Notes under the pieces: generated by a model
The model's input: only the letters and a program-made list of their open reading frames with translations
The model's database searches: none
Told to the model about the DNA's origin: nothing
Made by a program: the position numbers and the translations under genes
In this document: piece by piece, positions 50,932 through 61,888 of the stretch
Layout of the letters: each line of letters begins with the position of its first letter
Position numbering within the stretch: the stretch's first letter is position 1
Origin: Skeletonema tropicum
Lineage: Eukaryota > Bacillariophyta > Thalassiosirophyceae > Thalassiosirales > Thalassiosiraceae
Assembly: GCA_037178625.1 (NCBI GenBank)
Contig: CM074144.1
Span: forward strand, 992,001-1,056,000
DNA: 64,000 nt
Reading direction: 5' to 3'

Positions 50932-52095
50932 CTACACGAGAAGGAAGGCAACCAACGTTGTAGTACCAGCGACAGCAGCGATTGCGAACGAGATGGAAGA
51001 CCCAAGAGAACTTTTATTCCAATTATCATTCCAATTCCAATTCCAATCATTTGCGCAATTGGGGACTCCGCTGCAGGAACAAGAGCTAGTTGAAACCGCA
51101 TCATAAGGTGAAACATCCACATCGACAGTCGGAGGACCACGAACACTGCAGGAAGAAACATCACCGCTATTTACGTTGGCACATGATGCGGCAATGACAG
51201 TACTCACTCCAGAATTATTTATCACGCCCGTGATAGTATTTGCATTGATTGTGCTTGCGCCACTATTTTCAAGAACCCCCGATATTTCACCAGTAATTGA
51301 CACTGTAGAGGCACCGCCGACGGTACCACTACCACCAAAACTTCCATCGATGAAAAGTGAAGATGATCCCCCTGCCATAATAGAATCATTTACAGAATCA
51401 GCTTGAACTCTGACTTTTGAAGCTCCTTGCGCCTCTACAGACCCAATTGCGTTGGAGATAACATCGACGGTTGATGCCCCTTCAGCTGTTACGGCCAAGT
51501 CAGAGCTCTTATTGGAAGTCAACGTTGCCTTGAGTGTGCTAGCACCGCTAACTTCAAGGCGCTGTACAGAAGTAAATCCATCGAGAACTTGCGCTCTTAT
51601 GACACTATTAATGGACAGCTTCTTGAACTGATCAGGAGGTAATCCAATCCGAACACCTCCGCTTTCGGCACCATTGGCAACTGCAGCATTCCACTCAATC
51701 TGCAATTCTCCTCCACTAACCGTGGAAGTGACAAGATTAGCTGGAAAGGAGGACACATACGCAGCACCTGTTGAGGGCTGGATTGTGAATACTGCGTTAG
51801 GGTAGTATGTCTTCGTATTCCAAGGGCAGAGAGGTGAAATCGTAACAGAGTCAACCGTGGAAAATTCTCCATCGATCAGAGAAAATCCATCTGCTGTAGC
51901 ACCAGATTCAGTTGGGACCTTGGCAGAGTCAGCAGCCGTCTCAGTAGCAGGATCAGCTGTGACGGTGGAGTTGGTGGATGTTTCGTTCAAGTTCAAGGAC
52001 CGCTCGAGATCTCGACTAGCGTTGGAAGCGGCGCTGTCAGCCTTTCCCATCTGGGCCAGGACAGAAATGATGGCGGCAACGTTGATGAAATTCAT
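50932..52095 (-). CDS. DUF2807-like beta-solenoid surface protein, probably GPI-anchored
   Basis: Not functionally assigned. The protein (387 residues) has a signal peptide (MNFINVAAIISVLAQMGKADS). A body of parallel-beta character follows, in which short strands recur as SGAST, EGAST, QGASK, GGSSS, GGAST, SGAST and SGVST every 20 or so residues. It ends in a Cys-poor Asn/Trp-rich spacer (WNWNWNDNWN) and a hydrophobic tail (SFAIAAVAGTTTLVAFLLV) suited to GPI attachment. The repeated G-A-S pattern and the FPANLVTSTVSGGELQIEW opening resemble DUF2807 (auto-transporter adhesin head) domains of bacteria. In a diatom this would sit on the cell surface or the frustule. Alternative: unrelated beta-helix. 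Confidence 0.65.
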   Translation of the reverse strand: MNFINVAAIISVLAQMGKADSAASNASRDLERSLNLNETSTNSTVTADPATETAADSAKVPTESGATADGFSLIDGEFSTVDSVTISPLCPWNTKTYYPNAVFTIQPSTGAAYVSSFPANLVTSTVSGGELQIEWNAAVANGAESGGVRIGLPPDQFKKLSINSVIRAQVLDGFTSVQRLEVSGASTLKATLTSNKSSDLAVTAEGASTVDVISNAIGSVEAQGASKVRVQADSVNDSIMAGGSSSLFIDGSFGGSGTVGGASTVSITGEISGVLENSGASTINANTITGVINNSGVSTVIAASCANVNSGDVSSCSVRGPPTVDVDVSPYDAVSTSSCSCSGVPNCANDWNWNWNDNWNKSSLGSSISFAIAAVAGTTTLVAFLLV

Positions 52096-52888
52096 GGTGT
52101 AGATTGATGTTGTTCGAGGTCTACTTTTAGTGTCGGCACGGGAACCGTGTCGGTTAGGTTGCTTTTGTGGGCAGGCAGAAGAAGAAGATGTATCTAAAAT
52201 ATGTTGTGTAGAAAGGCCTTTGGATATAGGGGGCTAGTCTATCCTTTATCGGGGGAATCCCCCCGATTTCCCCCCTGCGAGAAGGGAAGGACGGTTAGGA
52301 AGCTAAAATCCCGTAACTTTTGTCTAAATCTAGCCAAATATTGGCTAATATGGACCATTTAATCCCATTTAGATGATTTTGTGCCTGATCAGAACCCTCA
52401 TTATCGGGGTCTCCCCCCTCGCCCCCCGATATCCGGCCTAATAAAAGTAGAGATCGCAAAAAATATCTTTTCTGTCACATATGGTACTAAATATTGTAGG
52501 AATTAGTACTTCATTTGACAATATCTTTCTCATCGCATCCAATGTAGGAATTAGTATAAAATTTAGCAGACAGGTTATGCGTAAGCGCCCACCCACCCGC
52601 CCCTGAAACCCACGCACCAGCATCCTACCTGCGCACTACAGCGCACAGCGCCATACATGCAGGCACGCAGCGCGAACAACCTCGAACAACAATTTCTACT
52701 CAATACTCAAACAACAAACAACTCAGGCACATTGCACACTGTGGCCTGTGGCGCTAGCTGGGGTGGGTGTTATTGCTTGAAGTGAACTACTTACTACATA
52801 TCGAGAATGGTCTCAGTTGACGGATCGTCAGAAGAGTGAGTTTGAAATAATTACTTATCACTAGTACAGCTCAAGCTGCCGATTTCTT
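52096..52888. other. Intergenic region with G/C-rich palindromes
   Basis: Contains the near-palindrome ATCGGGGG AA TCCCCCCGAT at about 52239-52260. A related pair, ATTATCGGGG and CCCCCCGATA, lies at about 52400-52431. These may be the ends of a small foldback element, but no target duplication was found. The divergent promoters of the flanking genes lie here. Confidence 0.4.
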
Positions 52889-54152
52889 ATGCTTCAATTT
52901 CTACACATTCTTCCCCATAGTCACAAGCCAAGAGGGTCTCTGATCCAGTGGATAAGGCGGCGGTGGCTAAGCCGCAGATCACGACGTTTATTTATCTATA
53001 CAGCTTTTTTACTCGTTCTGGTGAATGTCGTGACGATCTTTATCATGAATAATAATAATGATAATGCAGGAGGAGAGTATACGAATCACTTCATCGAACA
53101 TCGAAAGCGGTATCAGGATGCTCGTGACTCGCAAATGGTTACACCAGCTATGATATTCAATAGCAGGCTGAAAGTAGAATATCAATGCTCTAAAACTTCA
53201 GAGCTGAGAGATTTAATTTTAAAGACAGAGCAGGTTATAATATTGTGAGTGGATGGTATTATTCCTTTGACATGAGAAGAGGGCGAGTCTCTTGACATAT
53301 TATATTATATTCGTACTAAACTCAATTCGTAACTCTTAATCATCATATGCACACAGAATGCCAGCCAAAGCCGCCGGGACATCAATGAAAGACTTTTCCA
53401 AAGCATGCAATGGACCATCCTACAGCGACCTCATGGACAACTTCATCAGTGATACAAGATTTGACTTGTCAGATATAATTTCAAAGTTCTACCAAATGCC
53501 ACCAGTTATCGCTTCCCATCTGTATCACGTGGACAATTTGCTTTACCTGCTTGAGAATGTGGCACGCAATTCACTTATAATATATGTCCATCGGGAAGAG
53601 ACGAAGAGGTTGTCATCTGCAATAAATGAGGTGGTAACTAATTGGTGTAGAAGAAATAATGGGCACGTTGTCATTGAACCACCGAAGGACTTTTTCTACA
53701 AAAAGAAACAAAACCAATGTTATGTTGACGAAAAGAAATTGATCAATGTTGCCATTAAAAAGAAGAAGGACGAGATTGGACTCGGCGCAACAGAATTATT
53801 GCAATGCGAAACATTCGAGGCCATCAAAACAAACGCACCAAACATGGTCTTTTTGGATTACAAACACGGGAACGATCTGCAAAACCTTCTTGCAGAAAAG
53901 TATTGTCCAAATCTTGCTAATACACCGGTTGAATCAAATGTAGCCTCTGAAAAAGAATATCAGGCTTTTGTGAAGGTGAAGAATTCCGAAATTGTTTCTT
54001 TGAATGACTGGTTGAAGGTGAAGGAAAGTACATTGGAATGGGCGTTAGGGTTGCATCGTGAGGCTACGTGTCGTGCGAAGACGAGGATTATGGAGGATAG
54101 TTTGTTTTCTTGCGAGACTGGCTTTTTGAATACACGTGTGAAGGAAGATTGA
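52889..54152 (+). CDS. Type II membrane sulfotransferase-like protein
   Basis: Exons 52889-53244 and 53357-54152 give 383 residues. A cytosolic basic stretch (RRRWLSRRSRRL) precedes one signal-anchor helix (IYTAFLLVLVNVVTIFIM). The junction and exon 2 start read VIILMPAKAAGTSMKDF, which fits a sulfotransferase P-loop-like 5'-PSB motif (PxxAAGTS). Later, NSLIIYVHREETKRL resembles the 3'-PB region with Ser and Arg. Such proteins transfer sulfate from PAPS to glycans in the Golgi lumen, and sulfated polysaccharides are common in diatoms. Overall homology is only partly visible, so another P-loop transferase is possible. A degenerate copy of its 3' end lies at 57141-57300. Confidence 0.65.
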
Positions 54153-54912
54153 GTACCAGAGCTTAGGAGTGTAAAATGATAATGATCATTTTAAGAAGTG
54201 TGCATCTTTCGTCAACTGAGAAGTCTCGTAGTTCAAATGAAATCATTCCCTGCTGCTTCCCACCTCTCTATCTACTCTCTCTAGAGATAGAGCCCTACTT
54301 CTTGTCAGTTCATAACTAACATCATACATCCAGCCGGTATGCCCTGATGAAGCCTGATTGATCATTTTATTGTGTGCGTGCGACAGATAGATGCAGCCTG
54401 GCAGCAGCAAGCTTGCTTGGTAGACGGACTCCCAACTCAAAAAAAGATGAACAGCTATAGGATTGTTCTACACGATATTGGTGCTTGATGAACAATGTCC
54501 ATGGCTGTTCTCTCTCTCTCAACATCCCTTCTGTCTGTCCCTAACGACCAGAGCGATGCGAGAAGCCGGAAGAAAGAGAAGGAGAAAGACAGGTGTGACG
54601 AGATCCGATTTCGTGCGGGCCAAGTCTACCTGTGAATTATGCAACAAGAAGAATCCAAAGTGTTCACTCCAATGGGTGATGGGTACCAACTTCTACCCAT
54701 ACCCACCTACCTATTTGGATTCGTTAGGTGGCTAGTCCACATCCTTTCTACCCAGTCGAAAACCCGCCGGGTAGGTACTACTATGTAGCCTGGCAACGGC
54801 GACCGCCCGCCCCTCAGCTCCACCATGACAACATAAATCAACACACTCCCGTCGCGAGAGCTGTTGACATCGATCATCTTCTTCGAAGCAATCAACACCC
54901 TTCTTTTCAACC

Positions 54913-56662
54913 ATGCGTGGTAAGTCTCTCATTTGTTCATTATTTCTTTCTACAATTGTCAATTGGAGTCGGAGTCCTTTTTTGATGGATTGGAATGGTC
55001 GTTCGATCATTTTTTGACGTCAGAAATTAATATTTGTATTATTGTTTGAACAATGAATTAATATGTCGCCTTTGGAGAAGTACTGTGCAAGTGCCCTCTA
55101 CCCGCTTCCCCAATTGCCTTCGTGTACAAAAAATGGCAACAGAGTCACCTACTTTGAAATCCCTCTCACCTTCCTCCATTTGCCCCCCCCCCCTCTTTTA
55201 TTAATTTATTTTAATACACAGAAATTATCTCGATCCATCTCGGCCAGGCCGGTATTCAAACCGGTAACAGCTGCTGGGAACTCTACTGTCTCGAGCACGG
55301 CATCAAACCTGATGGTCAAATGCCTTCTGACCTGACCGTGGGAGAGGGCAATGATAGTTTTAACACCTTCTTTTCTGAGACTGGTGCCGGAAAGCACGTC
55401 CCGCGTGCTCTCTACGTCGATCTCGAGCCCACTGTGTGTGACGAAGTGAGGTCTGGAACTTACAAAGAGCTGTACCACCCTGAGCAAATTATGAACGGAA
55501 AGGAGGATGCCGCCAACAACTACGCCCGTGGTCACTACACCGTTGGAAAGGAGCTTATTGACCGGTCCCTTGACAGGGTCCGTAAGTTGGCTGACAACTG
55601 TACCGGCCTCCAGGGTTTCCTCGTCTTCCATGCAACTGGAGGAGGAACTGGTTCCGGTTTTGGATCTCTCCTTCTCGAGAGGCTCTCTGTTGATTATGGA
55701 CGCAAGTCCAAGCTCTCCTTCGCGGTGTCACCCTCTCCCCAGGTTTCTACCGCTGTTGTTGAGCCTTACAACTCCGTGTTGTCTACCCACGCCCTTTTGG
55801 AGCACTCGGACGTTACCTTTGGCCTCGACAATGAGGCCCTCTACGATATCTGCCGTACCAACCTTGACGTTGAGCGTCCTTCCTACACCAACCTAAACAG
55901 ATTGATTGCTCAGGTCATTTCATCCTTGACAGCCTCGCTTCGCTTCGATGGTGCCTTAAATGTGGATATGACCGAGTTCCAGACCAACTTGGTCCCATAC
56001 CCTCGCATCCACTTCGTGCTCACTTCGTACGCACCCCTCATCTCTGCATCGAAGGCCTTCCATGAACAGCTATCTGTTTCCGAGATTACCAGCTCCGTCT
56101 TTGAGCCCACCAATGTGATGACCAAATGTGATCCCAGGGTCGGAAAGTACATGGCTTCCTGTCTCTTGTACCGTGGAGACGTTGTTCCCAAGGAAGTTAA
56201 CGCTTCTATAGCCGTACTTAAGACGAAGCGAACCATTCAGTTCGTCGACTGGTGTCCTACTGGATTCAAGGTCGGTATCAACTGGCAGCCACCCTCTCGA
56301 GTTTCTGGCGGTGACTTGGCTCCAGTCAAACGTGCTTTGTGTTTGGCTGCCAACAATACTGCCGTTGCTCAGGCCTTTTCTCGCATTGATCACAAGTTCG
56401 ACTTGATGTATGCCAAGCGCGCCTTTGTTCGTAAGTGAAACACTGTGCATTACTCTTTCATTCCGTCTGCACTCGATTCTCTGTTCTGACACATTGTTGC
56501 TCTCATTTTGTCTTCGCTTTTTCAGATTGGTATGTTGGGGAGGGTATGGAAGAAGGTGAATTCACCGAGGCCCGTGAGGACCTTGCTGCCCTTGAGAAGG
56601 ACTACGAAGAGGTTGGTCTTGATGAGGCTGCAGAAGAAGAAGAGGATTTTGAAGAGTACTAA
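54913..56662 (+). CDS. Alpha-tubulin
   Basis: Exons 54913-54919, 55222-56430 and 56526-56662 give 450 residues. It starts [13 protein letters not shown] and carries the GTP-binding [10 protein letters not shown] and the alpha-type C terminus EEEDFEEY with a terminal Tyr. The catalytic Glu for beta-tubulin GTP hydrolysis is in its usual context ([18 protein letters not shown]). The first exon encodes only Met-Arg and a single base, a common arrangement for alpha-tubulin. Position 40, the normal acetylated Lys in the PSDKT loop, is Leu here (PSDLTVGEG). Beyond that the sequence is conventional. Confidence 0.95.
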
Positions 56663-57140
56663 TTCTATTGTTCTGTTCGGTTGAATTGGTAGTTGGTTGA
56701 TGCGTTGGCTAGAGATCCAGGGGGGGGGGTTGGGTTCTGGAATTTTTTAAGTTCGGTAGTTTCACTGTCTTGGCACTTTAGATAGATATACTTAATAAAC
56801 TCTGAACGCTAGCAAGACACCTCGACTATGACTTCGGATAATCATCGAAGTATTGGAAACCGGCAAGAATCTATCTCCATCTATAATGGTAGGGCAACCT
56901 ACAGTCGAAAGTTGCCGTATCATGAGTACTAAGTCCCCAAAAAGAAGCCTCGAGGATGCGTCGTGTAAGGCACGCCTTGGTGCTAGGTCGACTGTATCGG
57001 GGCAGGAGAGTAGTAAGCCTTTTACTTCCAAACGTACCTCAACAGATTGCCTCTCCACATGGGCTGATGTGCGCCTGCTGCAGTCAAGCAAATGCAAATA
57101 CAGATTATCACCTCATCGTTATGCCATGTGAGCATCAATT

Positions 57141-57300
57141 GATTGAATTTACGTGTGTGAAAGAAGATTGACGATGATAGAGCTAAGGAGTGTAAAATGA
57201 TATGTAGCGATGATCATTGTGACAAGTCTTGCATCTTTCATCAAATGAGCAGTCTCGTAGCTCAAACCATTCCTTGCTCCAGCCATCGCCTCTGGAGTCT
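57141..57300 (+). pseudogene. Relic copy of the sulfotransferase-like gene 3' end
   Basis: Sequence at 57141-57300 matches the 3' coding end and 3' flank of the gene at 52889-54152 (about 54125-54280). Shared words include GAAGATTGA at the stop, AGGAGTGTAAAATGATA, TGATCATT, GCATCTTTC and CAGTCTCGTAG/AAGTCTCGTAG. Only about 160 bp are recognisable, and no upstream coding part is present. Confidence 0.65.
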
Positions 57301-57538
57301 CGAGATGACATACTTAGCGTGAGCCCCTGCGTGAGCCGGCGCTGTTCACTCCCACATATTGTAAGTAAGTAGGTACTTAAATATCACTCATAATTATTGT
57401 GTCTTTTCTCTCTACTCCTACATCTTTTTCTAGTGCCACGTCATCGGTATCGCATTTTCACCCAAGGAAGCTAGATAGAGTCGAAGAATGAACGAAGTGA
57501 ACACAAGTGTCTGAAATCATCAACATAAACTTCATAAG

Positions 57539-59086
57539 ATGTCGGCTCCACTTACACCTCACCAGCTTGCAGAGCTCAAAAAGTGCACATCCAATAATAA
57601 GTGTGCTGAGTGCTCCTCATCAAATCCAGCTTGGGCGTCGGTTTCCTATGGTATCGCGATTTGTCTCGAATGCGCCGGCATTCACAGAGGTTTGGGTGTG
57701 CACGTTTCATTTGTCCGCTCCATCACGATGGATGATTGGTCGACTGATCAATTCGATCGAATGATGAGGGGTGGTAACGACAGGTGGAACGAATATTGGG
57801 CTCAGAATGCATCGGCAGAGGAGCTGGCATCTTGTAGCGTAACTAACGCCATTGCAGATAGAGTGGAAATGGCCAAGAAGTTGAAAGCAAAGTATGAAAC
57901 AGAAATTGCCAGATCTTACAGAGAGCAAGTCTTATCGTCAGCCGGTGCGAGTAGTTTAGATGCAGACTCGTCGTCGAACATGTCCACTTCACAATTTCAA
58001 TCTGCAACATCGCTACCAAAGAAAGCAGTCTTACCACAGGATCCGCTGCCCACCATGAAGCAATATCAAGACGAGGCCTTTCAGTTTCTGTTGTCCCTGT
58101 TATTGCAGTCGAAAAAAGTCCTGATTGCATGGGGAGTTTTTGGTGTGGGTTCTGCATCATATGTTCAACAATCAGGATATCACAGTTATACCTCCACAGT
58201 AATATTGGCCATGACGGCAGGTATTCCATATTTTCTCACTAAAATGGGGGCAAAATCTATAGGTGCCATGTTGATGAAGAATAGACAAGATGCATTCAAG
58301 TCTGCCAAGAATCTATTCGTTGAAAGAATAACAGCTGGAAGGGCGTCTCGGCTTGCAAATTGTGATGTATACTATCCTCCACTCTTCAGTAGTGGAGAGA
58401 GGAAGGCCAAGGTCGGGTTAGTATTCTACCCAGGGGCTTTAGTTGATAGGACTGCTTACTCCCCAGTTGCAACCATGTTAAGTGACAGAGGAATACTGGT
58501 AGTCGTGGCCAACCTCGAACCAGCCCGATTACTGTTCCATGTGTACAACTACAATCTCAGAGAAAAGGTAATGCGCATGATAAATGATGCACTATTTCTG
58601 GGTGAAAAAGGGATTTGGGAAGTCGATGAGTGGAGTATTGGAGGTCATTCCTGGGGATGTTTCACTGCCATTACTGCAGTTGCACAAGAGATGTCCTCTA
58701 CAATTAAGAAGGTGGTCTTGTACGGCACCGGATCCTATCCAAATAAGACTTTTGCAGACTGTCCTCCATTGCGTGATGCAGTTGGCGTGAAGGTTCTTGT
58801 GATCAATGGAAGTGAGGATTTGCTTGCTAAAAGTACGAAATTGTCTGGTCCTGAAAAAGAGAAGACATTCCGAGAGAACATGCCTCCAATTGTACCAGCA
58901 AACGCGCCTGCCTACAGCGATCGAGGAGGCACTATCATCAAAATAATCGAAGGAGGTAATCATGCAGGATGTGCTGCGTATGGGCCTCAGACTTTTCCAC
59001 TTGCCGATGGAGTGAGAACGATTACGCTGGAAGAGCAACAGAAGATGACTGCGAAACTGACGGCTGATTTCTTACTTGGTTGTTAG
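57539..59086 (+). CDS. ArfGAP zinc finger fused to a membrane alpha/beta hydrolase
   Basis: A single intronless frame of 515 residues joins two families. Residues 10-125 are ArfGAP: the zinc site is CAEC...CLEC (Cys22, Cys25, Cys42, Cys45, CX2CX16CX2C) followed by [15 protein letters not shown] with the arginine finger Arg50, so GTPase activation of an Arf is plausible. Residues about 195-245 contain hydrophobic helices ([32 protein letters not shown]). Residues about 280-515 are an alpha/beta hydrolase: [15 protein letters not shown], nucleophile elbow GGHSWGC, acid in INGSEDLL and His in [14 protein letters not shown]. The Ser-Asp-His set is complete. The hydrolase resembles the dienelactone-hydrolase-like group; its substrate is unknown. 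Nothing in the frame suggests a gene-model artefact. Confidence 0.82.
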   Translation: MSAPLTPHQLAELKKCTSNNKCAECSSSNPAWASVSYGIAICLECAGIHRGLGVHVSFVRSITMDDWSTDQFDRMMRGGNDRWNEYWAQNASAEELASCSVTNAIADRVEMAKKLKAKYETEIARSYREQVLSSAGASSLDADSSSNMSTSQFQSATSLPKKAVLPQDPLPTMKQYQDEAFQFLLSLLLQSKKVLIAWGVFGVGSASYVQQSGYHSYTSTVILAMTAGIPYFLTKMGAKSIGAMLMKNRQDAFKSAKNLFVERITAGRASRLANCDVYYPPLFSSGERKAKVGLVFYPGALVDRTAYSPVATMLSDRGILVVVANLEPARLLFHVYNYNLREKVMRMINDALFLGEKGIWEVDEWSIGGHSWGCFTAITAVAQEMSSTIKKVVLYGTGSYPNKTFADCPPLRDAVGVKVLVINGSEDLLAKSTKLSGPEKEKTFRENMPPIVPANAPAYSDRGGTIIKIIEGGNHAGCAAYGPQTFPLADGVRTITLEEQQKMTAKLTADFLLGC

Positions 59087-59507
59087 ATTTCGACACTATT
59101 GTTAAAAGTTGTAGCTTGAGAGTGCTGAGAAGCCGAGCTTCAAAAGTTTTGCTGAGCTACATGATCTATAAGTAAGAATGAAGAACTCTAGTCCTTACAG
59201 CTGGGCTCTCGAAGTAGGAATGAAGAGAAGATCCTTGCAACAACATGAAGAGATGTTTTCTAAGTTATTATTATTAGATGTGTACGTATGTAAGTATTGT
59301 AAAAGTTATCAGTAGAAGTCAATGTTTGAGGGACTTTGATGAATATAAACTCCTTCCAACTTCTAAGTCTTTAAGAGAGATTTCCTGCCCATTCCTGTAC
59401 TGTTGGAAGGTGGCATAAGTATCATATTGCAGTCTCTGTATCTCTCAACTAAAACTGCGGGCCGAGTGAAGCAGTTGGCTGGATAATCCCACTCATAGTC
59501 GCTGAAA

Positions 59508-61241
59508 ATGGTTGGCGACGGGCTCCACATGATTCAACACACAATCAAACTGACAAAATTTTTTTCAAAAATTTCACAACACGAGTTGTGCACAAAACAA
59601 TTGCCATCATCGTTGATGACAGTAAACATAGCGACGACTCAAAGAATGTCCACCAACGAACCATTATCCACCTCCGCCGCTCCTCCTCCTCCTCCCGCCC
59701 TTGGGGAAGATGTCGCCGGGTTGGTCCCAGCTTTACCCCCCGTGCCCGCCGTGGAAGAAGTTTCTGTCGCCGTACTAACAACACCAACGGCTGTCGTAGC
59801 AGCACCAGAAGATCCAGCCCCGCCAGCTGTTGCTGCTACCGTTGTTGTTGCCCCGGCTCCGGCTGTCGTACAGGAAATCCAAGGCATTAGCACCTCCAAA
59901 CTTTTGGAACCGATTCAACGAGAAGCTCCCAAGCTTGGGAGGAAAAATGGTGTGTCCAATTTGACTGCGGCGCAAAAGTTGGATATTCTTCATGAACTTG
60001 ATGCGGCTGCTGCGGCGCCTACTGTGTTAACAACCACCGGCGCTGGTGGCGATGTTGCTGCTGCTGCGAATGTTGACGCCGTTGTTGGAGCAGCAGCTGC
60101 CGCCGGGGAGAAGTCCACAGTCACGAAACTTGCGGCACAGTACAACATTTCCCGTCAGAGTATTTACCGTTGGAAGAAGGAGATGCCCCGTCTGATTGAA
60201 CAGGCCAAGGAACAACAACTTCAGTTAGATGGTGGGGATGGTATGGCTGCGGCTCTTGCATCTGCTACTCGTAAGCGAGGTCATGAAGAGACCCTTGCTG
60301 CTGTGCCAGGAGGAGTCATGGATGGTGCTGCTGCTGCTGCTACTGTGGATCCCAATGCCGTAACTCTTGTCAAGAAACCCACTGGTGAAGAATACACGGC
60401 TCAACAAAAGTTAGCCATGGTACGGCAGCTGAAAGCCAATTCCAAGGATGGGAACAAACTCCGTGTTCGAGAATTTGCAAGTAAGCATGGAGTCAATTAT
60501 CGTACTCTCTACCGATGGATCAAGAGTGAAGAACGTTTGGTAGAATTGGTAGAGGGAGAAGGTATGGGGAGTTTCAAGAGGACCAAGTTTGATGGACATT
60601 TGGATAGAATTAAGGAGGCCCTGAAGGTGTTTGTTGCTCACTACACCAAGGACGAGGATGCTGCTGATACAGAGGGTGTAACCAAGAAAGTCACCGGTCG
60701 TATCATTGCTGAAAAGGCAATTCACATCAAGGATGAAATGTTGGCACAGCATGAGGTTGAGCCATTTTTGAGTGGTGAGGAAGTCAAGGCGATGAGGGAA
60801 TTCACGGGAAGTCAAAGTTGGGGGAGGAAGATGTGTCGTCGATATGGTTGGGGCAACAGCAGCGAAACAACTGGTAGCAAGAAGAAAGGTGACGATGATG
60901 CATCTGACGACGATGAAGATATTGAACTCAATGATGGAGGAGAAGCAGTTGATATGACGGAAACGGATGACCCAGCCAAGATGAAGCTCCAAATCAAGAA
61001 ATTGAAATCGGAGGTCCACTTTCTCAAGATCAAGTCTGGAAAGTTTGAAAAGAAGGCGGCGAAGGTAGAGACGGAGAATAAATCATTGCGAAAAAAGATT
61101 GAGCAGATTTCCAATTTGGGTGCCGCAGCGTTGAAGGGTGAGGATACTGAGGATACTGCTCCCTCTCTTCCTCCTCCACCTGTTGTAGATGCTGCAACAT
61201 TCAAAACTGAACCTGAACCGACTGTCGAGGTCACAGTGTGA
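59508..61241 (+). CDS. Psq/CENP-B-type DNA-binding protein with leucine-rich coil
   Basis: A likely transposase-derived DNA-binding protein, 577 residues. The N-terminal 130 residues are Ala/Pro/Val low-complexity. Two helix-turn-helix domains of the Psq/pogo type follow: LTAAQKLDILHELD (with KLAAQYNISRQSIYRWKKE) and TAQQKLAMVRQLKA (with REFASKHGVNYRTLYRWIKS). A CENP-B-like segment (HLDRIKEALKVFVAHY; SQSWGRKMCRRYGWG) completes the DNA-binding region. An acidic stretch and a coiled-coil (MKLQIKKLKSEVHFLKIKS) are C-terminal. No DDE endonuclase domain is present, so this looks domesticated rather than an active Tigger element. The ATG at 59508 is the first; the one at 59646 (MSTNEPL) is an alternative. 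Confidence 0.72.
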   Translation: MVGDGLHMIQHTIKLTKFFSKISQHELCTKQLPSSLMTVNIATTQRMSTNEPLSTSAAPPPPPALGEDVAGLVPALPPVPAVEEVSVAVLTTPTAVVAAPEDPAPPAVAATVVVAPAPAVVQEIQGISTSKLLEPIQREAPKLGRKNGVSNLTAAQKLDILHELDAAAAAPTVLTTTGAGGDVAAAANVDAVVGAAAAAGEKSTVTKLAAQYNISRQSIYRWKKEMPRLIEQAKEQQLQLDGGDGMAAALASATRKRGHEETLAAVPGGVMDGAAAAATVDPNAVTLVKKPTGEEYTAQQKLAMVRQLKANSKDGNKLRVREFASKHGVNYRTLYRWIKSEERLVELVEGEGMGSFKRTKFDGHLDRIKEALKVFVAHYTKDEDAADTEGVTKKVTGRIIAEKAIHIKDEMLAQHEVEPFLSGEEVKAMREFTGSQSWGRKMCRRYGWGNSSETTGSKKKGDDDASDDDEDIELNDGGEAVDMTETDDPAKMKLQIKKLKSEVHFLKIKSGKFEKKAAKVETENKSLRKKIEQISNLGAAALKGEDTEDTAPSLPPPPVVDAATFKTEPEPTVEVTV

Positions 61242-61426
61242 TATGTATAATATATACGATGAGCATTCGAAATGCGACAAGGTAGTGGAGTCGTATGTTT
61301 GGCAGTGTTGTCGCAGTTTGATGATTGATATCAATCATATTGGCAGCGATAGCTTGATCAAAATACGTTATTTGGTTATTCATAACAAAATAGGTTGTGC
61401 AAATACATGGTTTTATGAACTGCTCG

Positions 61427-61888
61427 CTACTGTCTTCGTTTGCCAAGAAATTTCCCAAATGACTCATCTAGTGTTCTCGCTCTTTTGAATTTGTTGGTTT
61501 CAATAGCGATACTGCTCTGGATAAACATATCATTCTTGTCATTTGAAAGGCGATAGGTGACAAACACGCTGCCCACTCCTCTCTCAAAATGAACAATGGA
61601 GGCCCTGGATCCAAGAGAGAGGTGTTCTGAATGAATTTGCCTCAATTGTTCTTTATTAACTTGCATACCGTTGATTATATCAGTATACTCATCATCATAG
61701 ATTATTTCAAATAAGTAATCTACTTCATCAAAGTTCTTCTTCGTGCCATCGAACTCTGCCAAATATTCCGAGATGAATATTTCCTCGCAGGGAGTCAGAT
61801 TTGAACTAACGACTGTTTCGTCTGATGCGCACACCAGTTGTATTGGTTGTTTGTTCTGCGCAATACTTAGTCCTTCCATTCCGGTCAT
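61427..61888 (-). CDS. NTF2/SnoaL-like small protein, paralogue of the neighbour
   Basis: 153 residues, no introns. The segment VNKEQLRQIHSEHLSLGSRA and FVTYRLSNDKND is shared in pattern with the gene at 62199 (TRTQLKEMHSCLFENGCRA and DVKIRLQDETGD). Length and the beta-rich second half suggest a SnoaL/NTF2-like cone fold, but I cannot assign a function. Its stop lies 186 bp from the stop of the Psq/CENP-B gene. Confidence 0.5.
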   Translation of the reverse strand: MTGMEGLSIAQNKQPIQLVCASDETVVSSNLTPCEEIFISEYLAEFDGTKKNFDEVDYLFEIIYDDEYTDIINGMQVNKEQLRQIHSEHLSLGSRASIVHFERGVGSVFVTYRLSNDKNDMFIQSSIAIETNKFKRARTLDESFGKFLGKRRQ

